Source: Legionella sp.
GTDB taxonomy: Bacteria; Pseudomonadota; Gammaproteobacteria; Legionellales; Legionellaceae
Reading direction: 5' to 3'
DNA length: 33,344 nt
Assembly: GCA_002786205.1 (NCBI GenBank)
Contig: PEQM01000001.1
Span: forward strand, 1 to 33,344
Made by a program: the position numbers and the translations under genes. The stretch's first letter is position 1, and each line of letters opens with the position of its first letter. This document shows, piece after piece, positions 1 through 8,383 of this stretch. A model generated the notes under the pieces. That model was not told where the DNA came from, made no database searches, and worked only from the letters and a program-made list of their open reading frames with translations.

Positions 1-149
1 CCGTTGTTACGCTATGAATATGCTTAATAAGCAGGGACGATGTCCTATCTTGCAATGCTAATGTAAAAAAATAAGAGCCACCTGACGTCCTGGCGCGTCG
101 ATAATAAACCATCATTTCCCTTGGTTGGATTTTGCTAGAGGTATTGTAG

Positions 150-1124
150 TGGGAGGTTGATGTTTTGGGTAGATCGGTCCCGGTTATCGCGAGCGCTAAC
201 CGGGCTACGCTTGCTCAGCGAGGTACCCCAGCATCTTTCCCTGCTAATGATGAAGAATGTCAAAAATTGCTATTAGCCGAACTATTACGCGCACCACCAG
301 TCATCGAATTTGACAACTTAACTTGCGATTTGTGGGCACACAAAAGCCTCTGTACTGTTTTAACTTCCGAGTTTATACGGGGTCGCATATTAGGAGAATC
401 CAAAACCGCTATAGTAAGTACACGCACACTTCTTTTATCTAGTGGCAACAATGTTGGACCAATTCAAGATATGACGCGTCGTTGTATAACCATTTATCTT
501 GATCCAATGGTAGAAATTCCCGCAACACGTACCTATAAACGACCTGATTTAATACGCGAGATACTCCAAGATCGAGCGCGTTATATTTCGGCCGCATTGA
601 CAGTGGTACGTGCATGGATTGCCGCGGGAAAACCAAAAACAAATTGTAAATCCTTAGCCAGTTATGGTGATTGGTCTGACTTGTGTCGTCAACCATTGTT
701 ATGGCTTGGTTGCAGTGATCCTGCCGCCCCAATCTTCGAATCTTTATCAGAAGATCCAGAGAGAGAACTACTTGCTCGTTTTCTTAATGTTTGGCAATCA
801 ATGTTTGGAAAATCGGCTGCGATGTTACGTGATGCTATGAAACGCTATGAATCACATTTTGGAGAACAAGATGAGTTGGGGGAGGTTCTACACGATATTG
901 CAGATGAACGAGGTGTGATTAATCGTCGAAAATTAGGATGGTGGCTCAAGCGGCATGCAGGACAAATTGCAGATGGGTTACGTCTTGTCCACTGTGAAGG
1001 CAATGGGGCTGCCGCAAAATGGCGTGTGGAATCGGTTTCGACGGTTTTATCGGTTTCTGCTGAATCAACTGAAAAAACTGTCAGTACCGCTGCTGAGTAT
1101 CGTAGAGCCTCTTCTGGAGAATAA
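150..1124 (+). pseudogene. C-terminal fragment of an integrative-element DUF3987-type helicase/primase
   Basis: The open frame begins right after an in-frame TAG at 147-149. Its first plausible start is a TTG at 165, giving 319 aa. The protein starts in the middle of a domain. Residues of the type VPVIASAN, then a Walker-B-like strand (PPVIEFDNLT), then SSGNNVGPIQDMTRR resemble the C-terminal half of the large helicase/primase proteins carried by integrative elements. The P-loop half that should come first is absent, and I saw no trace of it in bases 1-149. I infer a 5'-truncated, non-functional remnant; an ATPase without its Walker A cannot work alone. The tail (about residue 290 on) is serine/threonine-rich. 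Confidence is good for the truncation and moderate for the exact family. Confidence 0.6.
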
Positions 1125-1185
1125 TCTGTATTATCTCTGGATCGGTAAAATAGGTTAAAATCATATAAAAAGCGTGGAGTATCAA

Positions 1186-1638
1186 ATGGTTGAAATAAAA
1201 AATAAAATAGGAAGACCGACTGTATACACACTTGGGTTGGCCAAAGAAATTTGTGACCGTATTGCGTCCACAAGCAAAGGAACTAAAAAACTTTGTAAAG
1301 AAAACAAGCATTGGCCATGCCAGGACACGCTTTTTACGTGGTTAAAAATTTATCCTGAGTTTTCCGAGCAATACGCGCAAGCAAAGCGTTGCCAGATAGA
1401 GGTTTTTATTGACGAAATATTGGATATTGCTGATGATTCATCACAGGACGAAATAGCAAATAATCAGGGACATATAGTCTGCAATAGTGAGTTTATTGCT
1501 CGATCACGGCTTCGGATTGATACAAGAAAATGGTTGGCTTCTAAGCTGGTTCCCAAAATTTATGGTGTCCAGCAAAAAAATGCTAATGAGACAACTCCCT
1601 CTCTGATAGAGCAATTGGTGTTTGATTTAAAAATATAA
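1186..1638 (+). CDS. Sf6-like phage terminase small subunit
   Basis: A 150-aa protein resembling the small terminase (DNA-recognition) subunit of phage Sf6 and its many bacterial relatives. It opens with a GRPTVYT motif, continues with a helix-turn-helix-like stretch (DTLFTWLKIYPEFSEQY), then an acidic helix (EILDIADDS), and closes with the family signature RLRIDTRKWLASKLVPKIYG. In a phage this protein binds pac/cos DNA and recruits the large terminase. No large terminase follows, so here it is an orphan. I chose the ATG at 1186 over the GTG at 1174 because GGAG at 1176-1179 is well placed for it. Its neighbours are a broken element gene and a tRNA, which fits prophage or element debris. Confidence 0.7.
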   Translation: MVEIKNKIGRPTVYTLGLAKEICDRIASTSKGTKKLCKENKHWPCQDTLFTWLKIYPEFSEQYAQAKRCQIEVFIDEILDIADDSSQDEIANNQGHIVCNSEFIARSRLRIDTRKWLASKLVPKIYGVQQKNANETTPSLIEQLVFDLKI

Positions 1639-1749
1639 TCCACGTGCTATCAACATGGTTTGACAGAAAGAGTAGTTTTATTAGCAAATTTATTTTGCAA
1701 TCTTATTGAGCATACAGGCCTATTAAGATTCACAACTTCAAAACCATGC

Positions 1750-1755
1750 TATAAT
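1750..1755 (+). promoter_or_regulatory. Probable -10 box for the repeat-protein gene
   Basis: A perfect TATAAT lies 39 bases before the ATG at 1794. The -35 is poor: TTCACA at 1729-1734 leaves a 15-base spacer and GATTCA at 1727-1732 leaves 17. GAGGA at 1782-1786 is a well-spaced ribosome site. This suggests the downstream gene has its own promoter and is not read from the element genes. Confidence 0.45.
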
Positions 1756-1793
1756 TCTAAATAACTAAATTAAGTTAATCTGAGGATTCTATC

Positions 1794-3008
1794 ATGCCAT
1801 TGTCTGCTAAAATACAGGCCTATGTGGATCAACATTTACTCACCCTTGAACAGGCCATGGGATTGAATTACGACCGGCGTACAAACCTTGAATCTGAAGG
1901 TATCCGTGGCTTAATTGCCGATGGCACACTCACCCTTGAACAGGCTATGGGGTTGAACTATGAGGGGCGTACGGCATTAAACGATGAACATACTCGGCAA
2001 AGACTTAGAAATGGTGAATTAACAATTCAAAATATTATGGGTGGTCAAATACCTCACGGCGGCCAGGGTATACCTGCACCTGTTAATATTAATGATTCGC
2101 AAAGTACACATACTGCCAGCGTGCATCGAACTGTATCAGAATCTGCAACCAGGCTTCTTAATCGATATGCCACAATAATGAATCCTACGGTGTTAGATGA
2201 TCTAATTACTACAATTACAGAATCGATCAATGCGTTACCAAATGGTAACCCGCAAAATGAAGCAGCAAAACGTTGTGTCGCAAGATTAGCGGCACCAGAA
2301 TACGCGTACACTGATCTTACCTCAGGCGTCAATACACGTGAGTTACTGGCACTAAGCTGGTTAGCTATTAATGACGATACTATGCGTACAGGTAGTTTAG
2401 AGGATGCAACACGTCAAGTCATTGAAGGACTCTATGAAATTCAACGTGGGTATAATCTATCTGAAACTGGTACCGACTTGCAGGGCGCTGACGTTTTTAT
2501 ATGCTCTGGTGGTACTTTCAATAAATTGCTTGAGAAACTAAATGGTGTGCACCCTGATGTGGTTATTGAGGTGATTACTCCAAAGTTAGCCGCATTGAAA
2601 CTTCCTATTGTTGTTAAAGAAGAAGTTAAAAATTATTTAGCAGCTAGAGCAAACCCCGCCACGTTTAGTGAGTTTGCTCAGTTTACTCATCAAATAAAAC
2701 AAATTGAAGAAGAAGGCGTGGAAGTAATTTGGGAGGCTATAAAGGACAACGTGGCTGCGCGTATGTTTGATGAGTTTGGCTCGCTTTACGCTAATCAAGA
2801 TGATCCTCGTTTTGTAGCCTTCATTGATGCAGGCCAATATGTTGAATTAGGGAAATTGCCATCTTTTCAAAAAGAAGTATCCGAATCAGAAGGATATCGA
2901 GAATATTGCAGCTCGACTATGAAATCATATCGAATGTTTTCTCAAAATCAACGTCAAGACTCTGATTCCAGCCCATCTGATGATGACAAAGATACGCCTA
3001 AATTATAG
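1794..3008 (+). CDS. Tandem-repeat protein of unknown function, candidate Dot/Icm effector
   Basis: A 404-aa protein with no signal peptide and no membrane segment. The N-terminus (about residues 5-85) holds two near-identical 30-residue repeats built around LTLEQAMGLNY..RT.L, plus a degenerate third (LTIQNIMGG). Similar LTLEQ repeats occur, as I recall, in Legionella and Coxiella proteins of unknown function. Residues 105-360 look mostly helical and match nothing I know. The C-terminus is polar and acidic (DSDSSPSDDDKDTPKL), which is compatible with a type IV secretion tail but not diagnostic. It has its own -10 box and ribosome site, and lies between phage/element debris and a tRNA, so acquisition by transfer is likely. 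The effector role is inference only. Confidence 0.5.
   Translation: MPLSAKIQAYVDQHLLTLEQAMGLNYDRRTNLESEGIRGLIADGTLTLEQAMGLNYEGRTALNDEHTRQRLRNGELTIQNIMGGQIPHGGQGIPAPVNINDSQSTHTASVHRTVSESATRLLNRYATIMNPTVLDDLITTITESINALPNGNPQNEAAKRCVARLAAPEYAYTDLTSGVNTRELLALSWLAINDDTMRTGSLEDATRQVIEGLYEIQRGYNLSETGTDLQGADVFICSGGTFNKLLEKLNGVHPDVVIEVITPKLAALKLPIVVKEEVKNYLAARANPATFSEFAQFTHQIKQIEEEGVEVIWEAIKDNVAARMFDEFGSLYANQDDPRFVAFIDAGQYVELGKLPSFQKEVSESEGYREYCSSTMKSYRMFSQNQRQDSDSSPSDDDKDTPKL
1839..1972 (+). repeat. Two near-identical 44-bp in-gene repeats, 90-bp period
   Basis: CTCACCCTTGAACAGGC starts at 1839 and again at 1929. The two copies stay nearly identical for about 44 bases, differing at a handful of positions, some of them synonymous (for example CCATGG against CTATGG). 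The 90-base period equals 30 codons. Identity at the DNA level points to fairly recent duplication or gene conversion inside the reading frame. Confidence 0.75.
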
Positions 3009-3092
3009 GATTGTATTCATTGAATCTTCTACATTGCTTCTACATGAGGATTTCAGAACTTTGGTGTGATTAGCCACAACCCTTACGTGGTG

Positions 3093-3168
3093 TGGCTCCC
3101 CGGGACGGACTCGAACCGCCGACCTAATGATTAACAGTCATCCGCTCTACCGACTGAGCTACCGGGGA
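3093..3168 (-). tRNA. tRNA-Asn (anticodon GTT)
   Basis: Read on the minus strand, this 76-base stretch forms a full cloverleaf. A 7-bp acceptor stem (TCCCCGG with CCGGGGA) encloses a D-loop with AGCTCAG...GGTAGAGC, anticodon loop CTGTTAA (GTT at 3133-3135) and T-loop GGTTCGAGTCC. The CCA end is encoded at 3093-3095. It decodes asparagine. Phage and integrative-element remnants lie on its 3' side, so it probably served as an integration site, although I see no second copy of the tRNA 3' end in the window. Confidence 0.96.
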
Positions 3169-3178
3169 ATAAGGTTGA

Positions 3179-3207
3179 ATCTTAAATTGATTTTGTTTTT
3201 TGGTCAA
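3179..3207 (-). promoter_or_regulatory. Promoter of tRNA-Asn
   Basis: On the minus strand TTGACC (3202-3207) and TAAGAT (3179-3184) are separated by exactly 17 bases. Transcription would begin a few bases before the mature 5' end at 3168. Confidence 0.65.
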
Positions 3208-3236
3208 GCATAATTTCTAAGAATTAACATTTTTTT

Positions 3237-3272
3237 CTTGACCTAAAAGGTATTCTGGTTTTTTAGGTCAAG
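3237..3272. repeat. 12-bp perfect inverted repeat after the aminotransferase gene
   Basis: CTTGACCTAAAA (3237-3248) is the exact reverse complement of 3261-3272, with a 12-base loop. It sits 9 bases beyond the aminotransferase stop codon (minus strand), where a terminator is expected. The tract following it in that direction is A-rich, not T-rich, so it is not a textbook intrinsic terminator. It could be a processing or stability hairpin. Confidence 0.6.
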
Positions 3273-3281
3273 CTGTGTTGA

Positions 3282-4460
3282 TTAACTACAAAAACGTTGT
3301 AATCGATTTAAAGCGTCTTTTAAAGTATCAACCCCTGTGGCAAAGGAGAGGCGGATGCAGCCTTCATTGCCGAAGGCGGAGCCTGGAACCAGTGCCAAAC
3401 CGGTGTCTTGCAAGAGACGTTCGGAAAATTCAATGTCATTTGCAAAGCCTTTTTCTTCGATAAATGCTTGAACGCTGGGGAAGATGTAGAAGGTGCCATC
3501 GGCTGGAATTACTTCTATGCCCGGAATGTTTAATAGTCGTTCGACGACGTAGTCATGGCGCTGATGGAATGCAGCAACCATTTCTTCGACGCTGTCATGA
3601 CTGCCGTTTAAAGCCGCAACAGCTGCTCTTTGCGCAATCGAACAGGGATTGGATGTCGATTGGGACTGAATGGTTTTGATGGCATTGATGAGCGGAGCAG
3701 GGCCTGCGGCATAACCGATGCGCCAGCCGGTCATGGCATAGGCTTTGGATACGCCATTTAAGACAATAGTTTGCTCGTATAATTCAGGGCAGGCATTCAG
3801 GATATTACAAAAAGGCTGACTCCACAGAATGTGTTCATACATGTCGTCGGTAGCAATGAGGATTTGAGGATGTTTTTTTAATACGGCACCTAAAGCTTTT
3901 AATTCTTCTAGCGTGTAGGCGACTCCAGATGGGTTGGAGGGGCTATTGAGAAAAATCATTCTAGTTTTTGGGGTAATGGCTTGCTCTAGTTGCTCTGCTG
4001 TAATTTTATAGCGCTGCGCGGGTGTGGTTGAGATGATCACCGGCGTTGCTTCGGCTAAAAGAACCATATCGGGATAAGAAACCCAATAAGGAGCAGGAAT
4101 AAGCACTTCATCGCCAGGGTTGAGGAAGGCTTGGCATAAATTATAACAGCTTTGTTTGCCTCCAACGGACACAATAATTTGGTTTAATGTATAAGTTAAG
4201 CCGTTGTCACGTTGAAATTTGTTTTTAATGGCTTCTTTGAGTTCGGGAATGCCGTCTACTGCGGTATACTTGGTATAACCACTTTCTATGGCTTGAATTG
4301 CAGCCAGTTTAATGTGCTGAGGTGTATCAAAATCAGGTTCACCTGTACCTAGATTGATAATATCCAATCCTTGGGCGCGCATTTGGGTGGCTTTTGCTGC
4401 TACCGCCAAAGTGGGGGATGGCTTTATTTGTTGCACACGCTTTGCTAACGTGATGTTCAT
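3282..4460 (-). CDS. Class I PLP aminotransferase, aspartate aminotransferase type (subgroup Ib-like)
   Basis: A 392-aa cytosolic PLP enzyme expected to transfer the amino group between aspartate and 2-oxoglutarate, though aromatic or prephenate substrates cannot be excluded. Visible features are the N-terminal NLGTGEPDFDTP, Asn175 in SPSNPSG, the aspartate of ATDDMYEH (about 205), the Schiff-base lysine Lys239 in GVSKAYAMTGWRIGY, and a C-terminal RLSFA arginine for the substrate carboxylate. Length fits the family. The frame is open upstream, but I start at ATG 4460 because AGGAG precedes it with good spacing and MNITLAKRV matches family N-termini. The gene diverges from uvrB with only 35 bases between them and is followed by tRNA-Asn. 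Confidence 0.9.
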   Translation of the reverse strand: MNITLAKRVQQIKPSPTLAVAAKATQMRAQGLDIINLGTGEPDFDTPQHIKLAAIQAIESGYTKYTAVDGIPELKEAIKNKFQRDNGLTYTLNQIIVSVGGKQSCYNLCQAFLNPGDEVLIPAPYWVSYPDMVLLAEATPVIISTTPAQRYKITAEQLEQAITPKTRMIFLNSPSNPSGVAYTLEELKALGAVLKKHPQILIATDDMYEHILWSQPFCNILNACPELYEQTIVLNGVSKAYAMTGWRIGYAAGPAPLINAIKTIQSQSTSNPCSIAQRAAVAALNGSHDSVEEMVAAFHQRHDYVVERLLNIPGIEVIPADGTFYIFPSVQAFIEEKGFANDIEFSERLLQDTGLALVPGSAFGNEGCIRLSFATGVDTLKDALNRLQRFCS

Positions 4461-4495
4461 AGGGTAACTCCTGTGATTTAACTTATACGATAACC
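4461..4495. promoter_or_regulatory. Compact divergent control region, aminotransferase / uvrB
   Basis: Only 35 bases separate the two start codons. The minus strand carries a good ribosome site (AGGAG) and a TATAAG-like -10 (4482-4487). The plus strand carries TATACG/TACGAT (4484-4491) as the only -10-like sequence and no Shine-Dalgarno. The two -10 candidates overlap, and the aminotransferase -35 would fall inside the uvrB coding start. No clear LexA box is visible here. Confidence 0.35.
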
Positions 4496-6484
4496 ATGAA
4501 AAATACATTTAAAATTCATTCTAATTTTACTCCTGCCGGGGATCAACCTACGGCGATTGCGTCTTTATTGGCAGGTTTGCAAGCAGGTCTGGCCAAACAG
4601 ATTTTATTAGGTGTTACTGGATCGGGTAAAACTTTCACTATTGCTCATGTCATTCAAGAAATGAAAAGGCCGACTTTAATCATGGCGCCTAATAAAACGC
4701 TTGCCGCTCAGCTTTATGGGGAGTTTAGAGCATTTTTCCCTGATAATGCTGTGGAATATTTTGTTTCTTATTATGACTATTATCAGCCAGAAGCCTATGT
4801 TCCCGCCTCGGATACCTTTATTGAAAAAGATTCGTCCATTAATGAGCATATCGAACAAATGCGCTTGTCTGCGACGAAAGCCCTTATCGAGCGCAAAGAT
4901 GCCATCATTGTTGCAACTGTATCAGCCATTTATGGATTGGGTGATCCGAACTCTTACTTGCGTATGGTATTACATCTTTCACGCGGAGAACACACAGCAC
5001 AACGGAAAATTTTAGCCCGTCTTGCGGAGATGCAGTATACACGCTCTCATTTGGCATTAGAGCGTGGACAATTTAGGGTGCATGGTGATGTGATTGATAT
5101 CTTTCCTGCTGATTCAGACAAGGAAGCCATTCGTATTGAATTATTTGATGATGAAATAGATAGTCTGGCTCGTTTTGATCCGCTGACAGGAGAGATATTG
5201 CAACGCCTCCCCCGAGTGACGGTCTTTCCAAAAACGCATTATGTCACACCCAGAGAGCGAATTTTGGAAACCATTGATGGGGTTAAAGAAGAGCTGCAAC
5301 AGCGGTTGGCTGAGTTTTCAACGCATAATAAGCTCTTGGAAGCACAACGCCTGGAACAGCGCACCTGTTTTGATTTGGAAATGATGCAGGAGCTGGGTTA
5401 TTGTTCAGGAATAGAGAACTATTCTCGTTACTTGGCAAAACGAGAGCCTGGCGAGCCACCACCTACTTTATTTGATTACTTACCGCCTGAAGCTTTATTA
5501 ATTATTGATGAATCGCATGTGACCGTGCCACAGATTGGTGGCATGTATCGTGGCGACCGGGCGCGCAAAGAAACTTTGGTAAACTATGGTTTTCGTTTAC
5601 CCTCTGCTTTGGATAATCGGCCTTTGCGATTTGAAGAGTTTGAGGCACGTTCTCCGCAGACTATTTATATTTCTGCCACCCCAGGCCCTTATGAAATAGC
5701 TCATGCTGATCAGATTGCGGAGCAAGTAGTGCGGCCTACCGGTTTGATTGATCCGGAAGTGGAAATCAGACCCGTAAGAACACAAGTCGATGATTTGCTA
5801 TCAGAAATTCATCAGGTCATTAAAGAGCAAGGGCGTATTTTAGTCACTACGTTAACCAAACGCATGGCAGAAGATTTAACCGATTATTTGACCGAACAGG
5901 GGGTAAAAGTAAGGTATCTGCATTCGGATGTTGACACCGTAGAGCGTATGGAAATAATTCGCGATTTACGTTTAGGCGTATTTGACGTTTTAATCGGGAT
6001 TAACTTATTACGTGAAGGACTAGACATGCCCGAGGTGTCTTTAGTGGCTATTTTAGATGCCGATAAAGAGGGCTTTTTACGTTCGGAGCGTTCTTTAATA
6101 CAAACCATAGGCAGAGCCGCTCGTCACGTCAAGGGGCGGGCTATTTTATATGCCGATAAAATAACCGGCTCTATGCAAAAAGCATTAGAAGAGACGAATA
6201 GACGAAGAGAAAAACAACAGGCGCATAATGCCGCACATGGCATTATACCCAAAGGCATTACCAAGTCAGTTACTGATATTATGGAAGCCTCTGTAATGAA
6301 ACAGAGCAGTCAAGTGGCAGAAAAAGCCCCTGCTTATCATTACTTATCAGCACAAGAGCTCACCAAACAAATGAAGATCCTGGAAAAGCAAATGCATCAG
6401 CATGCGCAAAATATGGAGTTTGAGTTGGCGGCGAAGGTAAGAGATCAATTTCTGCACATCAAGGAGCAGTTACTTAAAATATAA
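4496..6484 (+). CDS. uvrB: UvrABC excinuclease subunit B
   Basis: UvrB is the damage-verifying helicase of nucleotide excision repair. It is loaded by UvrA and then recruits UvrC for incision. The 662-aa length is normal. Walker A is GVTGSGKT at residues 39-46. The beta-hairpin region [16 protein letters not shown], the DEAD-like LIIDESH, the [16 protein letters not shown] stretch, [10 protein letters not shown] and the motif VI IGRAARH all follow in family order. The C-terminal UVR domain (about 625-660, [13 protein letters not shown]) is intact. The start [18 protein letters not shown] aligns with E. coli UvrB. No Shine-Dalgarno precedes the ATG. The stop codon overlaps the 3' end of the antisense 6S RNA gene. 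Confidence 0.98.
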   Translation: MKNTFKIHSNFTPAGDQPTAIASLLAGLQAGLAKQILLGVTGSGKTFTIAHVIQEMKRPTLIMAPNKTLAAQLYGEFRAFFPDNAVEYFVSYYDYYQPEAYVPASDTFIEKDSSINEHIEQMRLSATKALIERKDAIIVATVSAIYGLGDPNSYLRMVLHLSRGEHTAQRKILARLAEMQYTRSHLALERGQFRVHGDVIDIFPADSDKEAIRIELFDDEIDSLARFDPLTGEILQRLPRVTVFPKTHYVTPRERILETIDGVKEELQQRLAEFSTHNKLLEAQRLEQRTCFDLEMMQELGYCSGIENYSRYLAKREPGEPPPTLFDYLPPEALLIIDESHVTVPQIGGMYRGDRARKETLVNYGFRLPSALDNRPLRFEEFEARSPQTIYISATPGPYEIAHADQIAEQVVRPTGLIDPEVEIRPVRTQVDDLLSEIHQVIKEQGRILVTTLTKRMAEDLTDYLTEQGVKVRYLHSDVDTVERMEIIRDLRLGVFDVLIGINLLREGLDMPEVSLVAILDADKEGFLRSERSLIQTIGRAARHVKGRAILYADKITGSMQKALEETNRRREKQQAHNAAHGIIPKGITKSVTDIMEASVMKQSSQVAEKAPAYHYLSAQELTKQMKILEKQMHQHAQNMEFELAAKVRDQFLHIKEQLLKI

Positions 6485-6636
6485 CCCAATAGCTCTGGAT
6501 TTTGAACCCTGAGGTTCAGGTGGGAGACGAATGAATTGGTTCAGGCTTCCTGTCAGGCAGGCTTGCACAACGCCAATTACAGGGTGTCTCCCTGATTGTG
6601 CGTATTGGTTCGAAAATCGCATCGCTATCGGGCTAT
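6481..6636 (-). ncRNA. ssrS: 6S RNA
   Basis: 6S RNA mimics an open promoter and sequesters sigma70-RNA polymerase in stationary phase. Folded by eye on the minus strand, the closing stem AUAGCCCGAUAGC pairs over 13 positions (with G-U pairs) with 6481-6493. A second stem GAUUUU(C)GAACC / GGUUCAAAAUC has one bulged C. A large central bubble then has the 3'-side mini-hairpin CCUGA-ACC-UCAGG, as in E. coli (CCUUGAACCAAGG), and the distal arm starts with GGGAGAC / GUCUCCC. A TATAAT lies just upstream. In E. coli ssrS follows zapA; here it follows zapA and the FMN glutamate synthase-like gene on the same strand. At about 156 nt it is shorter than the E. coli RNA. Exact ends are inferred from the stem. 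Confidence 0.85.
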
Positions 6637-6642
6637 GATTTT

Positions 6643-6648
6643 ATTATA
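6643..6648 (-). promoter_or_regulatory. -10 box of the 6S RNA gene
   Basis: A perfect TATAAT on the minus strand, six bases before the predicted first paired base at 6636. The -35 region (6666-6671, CTATTT) is weak, so upstream or discriminator elements may matter. Confidence 0.65.
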
Positions 6649-6704
6649 GCATTTTTTTAAGGAGAAAATAGTTATATTCTAAAAAGTCGCTTTTGGTCTT
6701 ATCC

Positions 6705-6737
6705 AGGCATCATCGCAGCAGATGATGCCTTTTGTTT
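6705..6737 (+). terminator. Intrinsic terminator for uvrB
   Basis: AGGCATCATC (6705-6714) pairs perfectly with GATGATGCCT (6721-6730) around a 6-base loop, and TTTGTTT follows on the plus strand. It lies about 220 bases past the uvrB stop and beyond the whole ssrS gene, so uvrB mRNA would carry the 6S complement. On the minus strand no T tract follows. Confidence 0.7.
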
Positions 6738-6751
6738 GATCAAAAAAGGCG

Positions 6752-8329
6752 CTAGGCTGGGAATGCCTCTGCATTAGCATGGTGCCAATCATATTGATAG
6801 CTTTCAGGTATGATATCGGTTAGCAATTGTCCTGGCGTTAAATACTCATAAATATGATTAAAACTGCGTACATCATCAGGTGCAATGCGTCGCATGATGT
6901 GAAAGGGTTTTAGCTCCGCATGAGAATTGAGCCCCAGTGCTCCTACCATTTCCTGAAAGCTTTTGATGGTATTATTGTGAAAATTAGCAACATGGTGCTT
7001 TTTGTTATCTACAACCAATCCATATTGCAGACGTTTGTTTTGTGTGGTGATTCCGGTGGGGCAGGTATTGGCATTGCATTGTTTGCTTTGAATGCATCCG
7101 GTTGCCAGCATCATGCCTCGAGCTGAGTTACACAAATCCGCACCAATAGCAATGTTCTTTAGCATATCAAAGCCATTGATTATTTTGCCGCTACAGATGA
7201 TGCGAATTTTATCACGGACATTAATTCCTACCAGCGCATTATGTACAAAAATTAGCCCTGATTCCAGGGGGGTGCCTATAAAGTTACTGTATTCCACCGG
7301 CGCGGCTCCCGTCCCGCCTTCAGCGCCATCTACGGTAATAAAGTCAGGCAGAATACCTGTTTTAAGCATGGCCTTACAAATTGATAAAAACTCATCACGC
7401 CGTCCTACGCAAAGCTTAAATCCAACCGGTTTTCCTCCTGACAGCTCACGTAATTGTTGGATAAACTCTAATAATCCTATTGGTGTGTTGAATGCCGAAT
7501 GAGCAATGGGAGAGAAGACATCGTGACCCATGGCAACTTTTCTCGTCTGTGCAATTTCTGCCGTTAATTTCGCTGCAGGTAAAATACCACCATGAGAAGG
7601 CTTTGCGCCTTGTGATAATTTAAGTTCTATCATTTTTACTTCATCACGCAGCGCTTCTTTTTTAAATTCTTCCGGATCAAATAATCCCTTGTCATCTCGA
7701 CAACCAAAATAGGCCGTACCTATTTGAAAAATAATATCGCCTCCTTGTAGATGGTAGGGGCTAAGTCCACCTTCTCCGGTATTTTGAGCGAATCCACCTA
7801 ATTTAGCTCCCAAGTTCATGGCCATAATGGCTTTGGCCGACAGCGCGCCAAAGCTCATACCAGAAATATTGAGTAAGGAGGCATGATAGGGCTTCGTACA
7901 TTGAGGACCACCAATCCATATTCGGCTTTCTACTTCGATAGCGGGCTTGGGCACTAGAGAATGTACAGCCCAAGTGTAGCCGACACTGTGAATATCGCGC
8001 TCAGTACCATAAGGAATGGTGTCGCGTATATTTTTGGCTCTTTGATAAACCAATGAGCGACTTTCTCGATTAAAAGGCAATTCGCTCTCATCCGTTGCAA
8101 TGAAATACTGTTGTATTTCAGGGCGAAGAAATTCTAGAAGATAACGAATATGCCCTAAAACAGGAAAATTTCTTAAAATAGTATGGCTGCTATAAAAGCG
8201 ATCATGAATCCATAAAAGAAGCAAAGGGATTAAAAAGGCAATAAACCAACGCAGGTCATGTAGCATGATAAATAGGGCTAACATGACGAGTATGCAGATT
8301 CCAAATCCCAGATATAATTGACGCCTCAT
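6752..8329 (-). CDS. Membrane-anchored FMN-binding glutamate synthase-family protein (GltB central-domain homologue)
   Basis: A 525-aa protein with two N-terminal membrane helices (about residues 5-22 and 28-42), followed by the FMN-binding glutamate synthase central domain. Seen in order are a SFGALSAKA loop, GEGGLSPYH, KLSQGAKPSHGGILP, DGAEGGTGAAP (FMN phosphate region) and a cysteine cluster CNANTCPTGI, which in true glutamate synthases binds a 3Fe-4S cluster. It has no glutamine amidotransferase domain, so it is not a complete glutamate synthase; these stand-alone proteins have no firmly established substrate. A start at 8329 is supported by AGGGAG just upstream. It lies between zapA and ssrS and probably forms a transcript with zapA. 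Confidence 0.85.
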   Translation of the reverse strand: MRRQLYLGFGICILVMLALFIMLHDLRWFIAFLIPLLLLWIHDRFYSSHTILRNFPVLGHIRYLLEFLRPEIQQYFIATDESELPFNRESRSLVYQRAKNIRDTIPYGTERDIHSVGYTWAVHSLVPKPAIEVESRIWIGGPQCTKPYHASLLNISGMSFGALSAKAIMAMNLGAKLGGFAQNTGEGGLSPYHLQGGDIIFQIGTAYFGCRDDKGLFDPEEFKKEALRDEVKMIELKLSQGAKPSHGGILPAAKLTAEIAQTRKVAMGHDVFSPIAHSAFNTPIGLLEFIQQLRELSGGKPVGFKLCVGRRDEFLSICKAMLKTGILPDFITVDGAEGGTGAAPVEYSNFIGTPLESGLIFVHNALVGINVRDKIRIICSGKIINGFDMLKNIAIGADLCNSARGMMLATGCIQSKQCNANTCPTGITTQNKRLQYGLVVDNKKHHVANFHNNTIKSFQEMVGALGLNSHAELKPFHIMRRIAPDDVRSFNHIYEYLTPGQLLTDIIPESYQYDWHHANAEAFPA

Positions 8330-8383
8330 TAAAAAACTCCCTGTTTTTTTAATACATTATGTGTTAAGCAGCTTTGATGCTAT

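Noticed and set aside
1-149. Possible remnant of the missing helicase N-terminus
   Set aside because: No frame in these bases gives helicase-like residues; nothing else could be recognised there.
845-1311. Two minus-strand open frames and one plus-strand frame around the end of the helicase fragment
   Set aside because: They are out of frame with the recognisable helicase and terminase proteins and have no coherent sequence.
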